15,285 bases of DNA from assembly GCA_016194725.1 (NCBI GenBank), contig JACQAW010000198.1, forward strand, positions 1 through 15,285. The letters are read 5' to 3'. Below are positions 14,601-15,285 of the stretch, one piece after another. Under the pieces are notes generated by a model. That model searched no databases. It saw only the letters and a program-made list of their open reading frames with translations, and was not told the DNA's origin. Every line of letters starts with the position of its first letter. The first letter of the stretch is position 1. The position numbers and the translations under genes are program-made. Source of the stretch: Deltaproteobacteria bacterium (lineage in GTDB: Bacteria > Bdellovibrionota > UBA1018 > UBA923).

Positions 14601-15050
14601 ACCATTGGAGCCGCAAGCCCAGCCGTTGCCAACGGGAGCGGAGGCCAGGAAGTTCGTTCGGGTGAAGATTCGTTCTCGGCGCCAGGACGTCCGGAACACC
14701 TTGGTCCGCAAGAGCTTGCCGGATCAGTCGGGGGCGATCGTGATTACGACAACTCGCGCGATGTGCCGGAAAATGCCGGCGGCGATATGAATGCAGCGGG
14801 ACATTCTTCGGGCGATGCTGCCCATCCTGACGGCATACGTAAACGTCGTCGGGGGCGTCGCGGCGGACGTCGCAGGCGGCGTTTCGGACCAGGTGAAGGA
14901 CCAGAACCGCGGGCAGGTGGAGCTCCAGCTTTTGGCGGGGGCCCCGTTACGGTCGTACCGCTCAGTACGTCCAACTCTGGCGGCAACCGGGGCGATAGCT
15001 CGGGTGGCGGCGGCAATAGCGGCGGCGATGGCGGTGGATCTGCGTCGTGA
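11613..15050 (+). CDS. rne: ribonuclease E/G with large insertion in the S1 domain
   Basis: Endoribonuclease of mRNA decay and rRNA/tRNA processing. 1145 residues. N-terminal RNase H-like part and S1 domain start (GIVGNIYKGKVIRVLPGMQA AFVDIG, residues 37-64), interrupted after about residue 78 by an Ala/Pro/Glu-rich stretch to about 388, ending in a run of acidic residues and PRRRRRR; the S1 fold resumes at VNIADIIKEGQEIVVQV. Catalytic Asp605 (VAIDVNTGRY) and Asp648 (ILDLIDM) are 43 residues apart as in E. coli (303/346), and the Zn-link CSYC is Cys706/Cys709 (E. coli 404/407). Then small domain, a charged coiled coil (about 803-870), an acidic patch, two Arg-rich blocks and a Gly/Ser end. 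GAGG six bases before ATG. RNase G-like symbols are possible, but the long tail favours Rne. Confidence 0.93.
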   Translation: MATELIINATLPETRIALLENNEISELHIERDSERGIVGNIYKGKVIRVLPGMQAAFVDIGLEKAAFLYVDDIFFPDMKTPLISQPLPESLPKPAPISVQGGVLGAGPAPIVITPLPPGSKPPAAQGRGRGGRGRFGRGEPKVSDKPALPGTPEAHAQMQREYARQMLEAEKDQDPEAAAKAAASFAAGEAAGAAMGMPPMSVTEAAAGVDAQPGANAMSAAEVSPPLASAANPDHASLPTSQPEARSPQAEAPVDPFDDEEDDVESEAAYRPEPLIDAEAWAEDMTAESAANEPETQAGEAAPAATNTMTSDTASSEPAAAAAPAAESGTEGPALAPAPAPLVPGVLPVMVKPVPVAARVAPVSPVGVDEEEDDDEDVAEMPRRRRRREPVNIADIIKEGQEIVVQVAKDPIGTKGARLTCHVSLPGRYLVFMPTVDHIGVSRRIESEGERRRLKETMGKIRPAKTGVIVRTASGKQTDRKLKADLDYLVTTWNDIQKKFLKQRTPSVVYQDLTIVLRAIRDMFTDEVDKVVVDSKREHKAIMKFVTRFIPSVKDKVELYTGEQPIFDTYGIETEISRALDRKVWLKSGGYLVVDQAEALVAIDVNTGRYVGKKTLEETILKTNLEAVKEIAYQLRLRNCGGIIILDLIDMEKESNKEKVYKALEEALKKDRARPSILKISQLGLVEMTRKRTRDTMVRSLCEPCSYCEGRGFVKNKLTIAYDIMRDIEREGTVRETQAISIQCHPTVADVLLEDKRDVLEDMEHQFDKKMTIRGNGAYHVEQYELIAHREHKNMVWSSEERRQQLRQKGQERSQQMASELRKATELERQEKRREQEDKRREQERLRQEKRALTEEKRKQLAAARAALLVAQGLDPNAPIPEGVVVPGLDALAENEEDFEEDDEDEASLGTDGMPVPRNTGSRQDRGGREAAGELNPDGTRKRRRRGRRGRGGRSREGGQGREGGQGREGQQPGRQQSQGRQPRPPSGPPNVRPVTIGAASPAVANGSGGQEVRSGEDSFSAPGRPEHLGPQELAGSVGGDRDYDNSRDVPENAGGDMNAAGHSSGDAAHPDGIRKRRRGRRGGRRRRRFGPGEGPEPRAGGAPAFGGGPVTVVPLSTSNSGGNRGDSSGGGGNSGGDGGGSAS
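14481..14531 (+). repeat. 18-base in-frame tandem repeat (REGGQG) in RNase E tail
   Basis: Nearly three copies of an 18-base unit encoding Arg-Glu-Gly-Gly-Gln-Gly, with silent third-position differences between copies. Lies in the Arg/Gly-rich RNA-binding-like tail between the two Arg-rich blocks. Confidence 0.75.
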
Positions 15051-15285
15051 CTGACATCAAAAGTCTTTTGACCGAAACCCGGCTTTTTGAACCGAGCGTG
15101 GATTTTGTGGCGCAGGCTCGCATAAAAAAAGCGGAGCTCGAGCGGCTGCGTGAGGAGTCCCGCAAGGACTACGAAGGTTTTTGGGCCGCGCGCGCGCGCG
15201 AAACCCTGACCTGGGACCAGGACTTCACGACGACGTTGAAGAACAAGCCGCCGTTCGTGGAGTGGTTCGTGGGCGGCAAGCTCAA
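15047..15285 (+). CDS. acs: acetyl-CoA synthetase, N-terminal part (partial)
   Basis: AMP-forming acetate:CoA ligase. Only the first 79 codons are present; the family is about 640-660 residues. The fragment matches the ACAS N-terminal domain pattern: FEPSVDFVAQARI, RKDYEGFWAARARETLTWDQDF, and WFVGGKL at the window edge (family WFxGGxLN). The start is GTG at 15047, overlapping the rne stop by four bases (GTGA); no strong Shine-Dalgarno is seen, only GGTGG about ten bases upstream. The arrangement suggests coupling to rne. In principle it could activate acetate derived from acetaldehyde made by DeoC, but that link is inference. Related acyl-CoA synthetases (propionyl) cannot be excluded from this fragment. 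Confidence 0.85.
   Translation, partial: MTDIKSLLTETRLFEPSVDFVAQARIKKAELERLREESRKDYEGFWAARARETLTWDQDFTTTLKNKPPFVEWFVGGKL

Noticed and set aside
12285..14711. Long minus-strand open frame (808 codons) opposite rne
   Set aside because: Antisense shadow of the RNase E gene in high-GC sequence; the translation is low-complexity and unlike any family, while the plus strand carries all catalytic motifs.
15047..15285. Minus-strand reading frame over the acs start
   Set aside because: It is short and opposite a well-supported acetyl-CoA synthetase N-terminus.

Overview
The window is a compact, high-GC chromosomal stretch of core metabolism and ribosome-assembly genes, with no mobile elements, tRNA, rRNA or CRISPR array that I can see. 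The source is probably a Gram-negative bacterium of the Bdellovibrionota or a neighbouring 'deltaproteobacterial' group. This rests on the L21-L27-Obg-NadD-RsfS-RlmH order, an RNase E with a large insertion and Arg/Gly-rich tail, and frequent GTG/TTG starts. It is an inference from impression, not from a search.

Left part (1-10760), all on the minus strand. Reading in the direction of transcription, the first block is a nucleoside-salvage operon: deoC, deoB, deoA (pyrimidine/thymidine phosphorylase), a trimeric-type purine nucleoside phosphorylase (PNP), and cdd. Its genes overlap by 1-4 bases or lie 1 base apart. A 180-base leader with a promoter-like pair and a strong hairpin follows. Then comes the ribosome/GTPase block: rplU (L21), rpmA (L27), obgE, nadD, rsfS, rlmH. 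It runs on into two glycolytic genes, gpmI and a pfkA cut by the left window edge. Phosphorolysed nucleosides give (deoxy)ribose-1-phosphate, DeoB isomerises it, and DeoC would split deoxyribose-5-phosphate to glyceraldehyde-3-phosphate and acetaldehyde, which enters the part of glycolysis where GpmI acts.

Right part (11109-15285), on the plus strand and divergent from deoC across a 348-base intergenic region. It holds a small secreted/membrane protein of unknown function, then a 1145-residue RNase E/G, then the 5' end of acetyl-CoA synthetase (acs). The three reading frames abut (TGA-ATG) or overlap (GTGA), so they look like one translationally coupled unit.

Most notable points: (1) DeoC carries what looks like a clean in-frame deletion of about 54 residues that removes two barrel strands and the catalytic Asp, while both catalytic Lys remain; it also has an amphipathic N-terminal helix reminiscent of microcompartment encapsulation peptides and a Gly/Lys-rich tail. 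(2) RNase E has an insertion of about 310 residues inside its S1 domain. (3) A Gly-zipper membrane protein is coupled directly to RNase E. I do not see an obviously new multi-gene system; the oddities lie in individual proteins.
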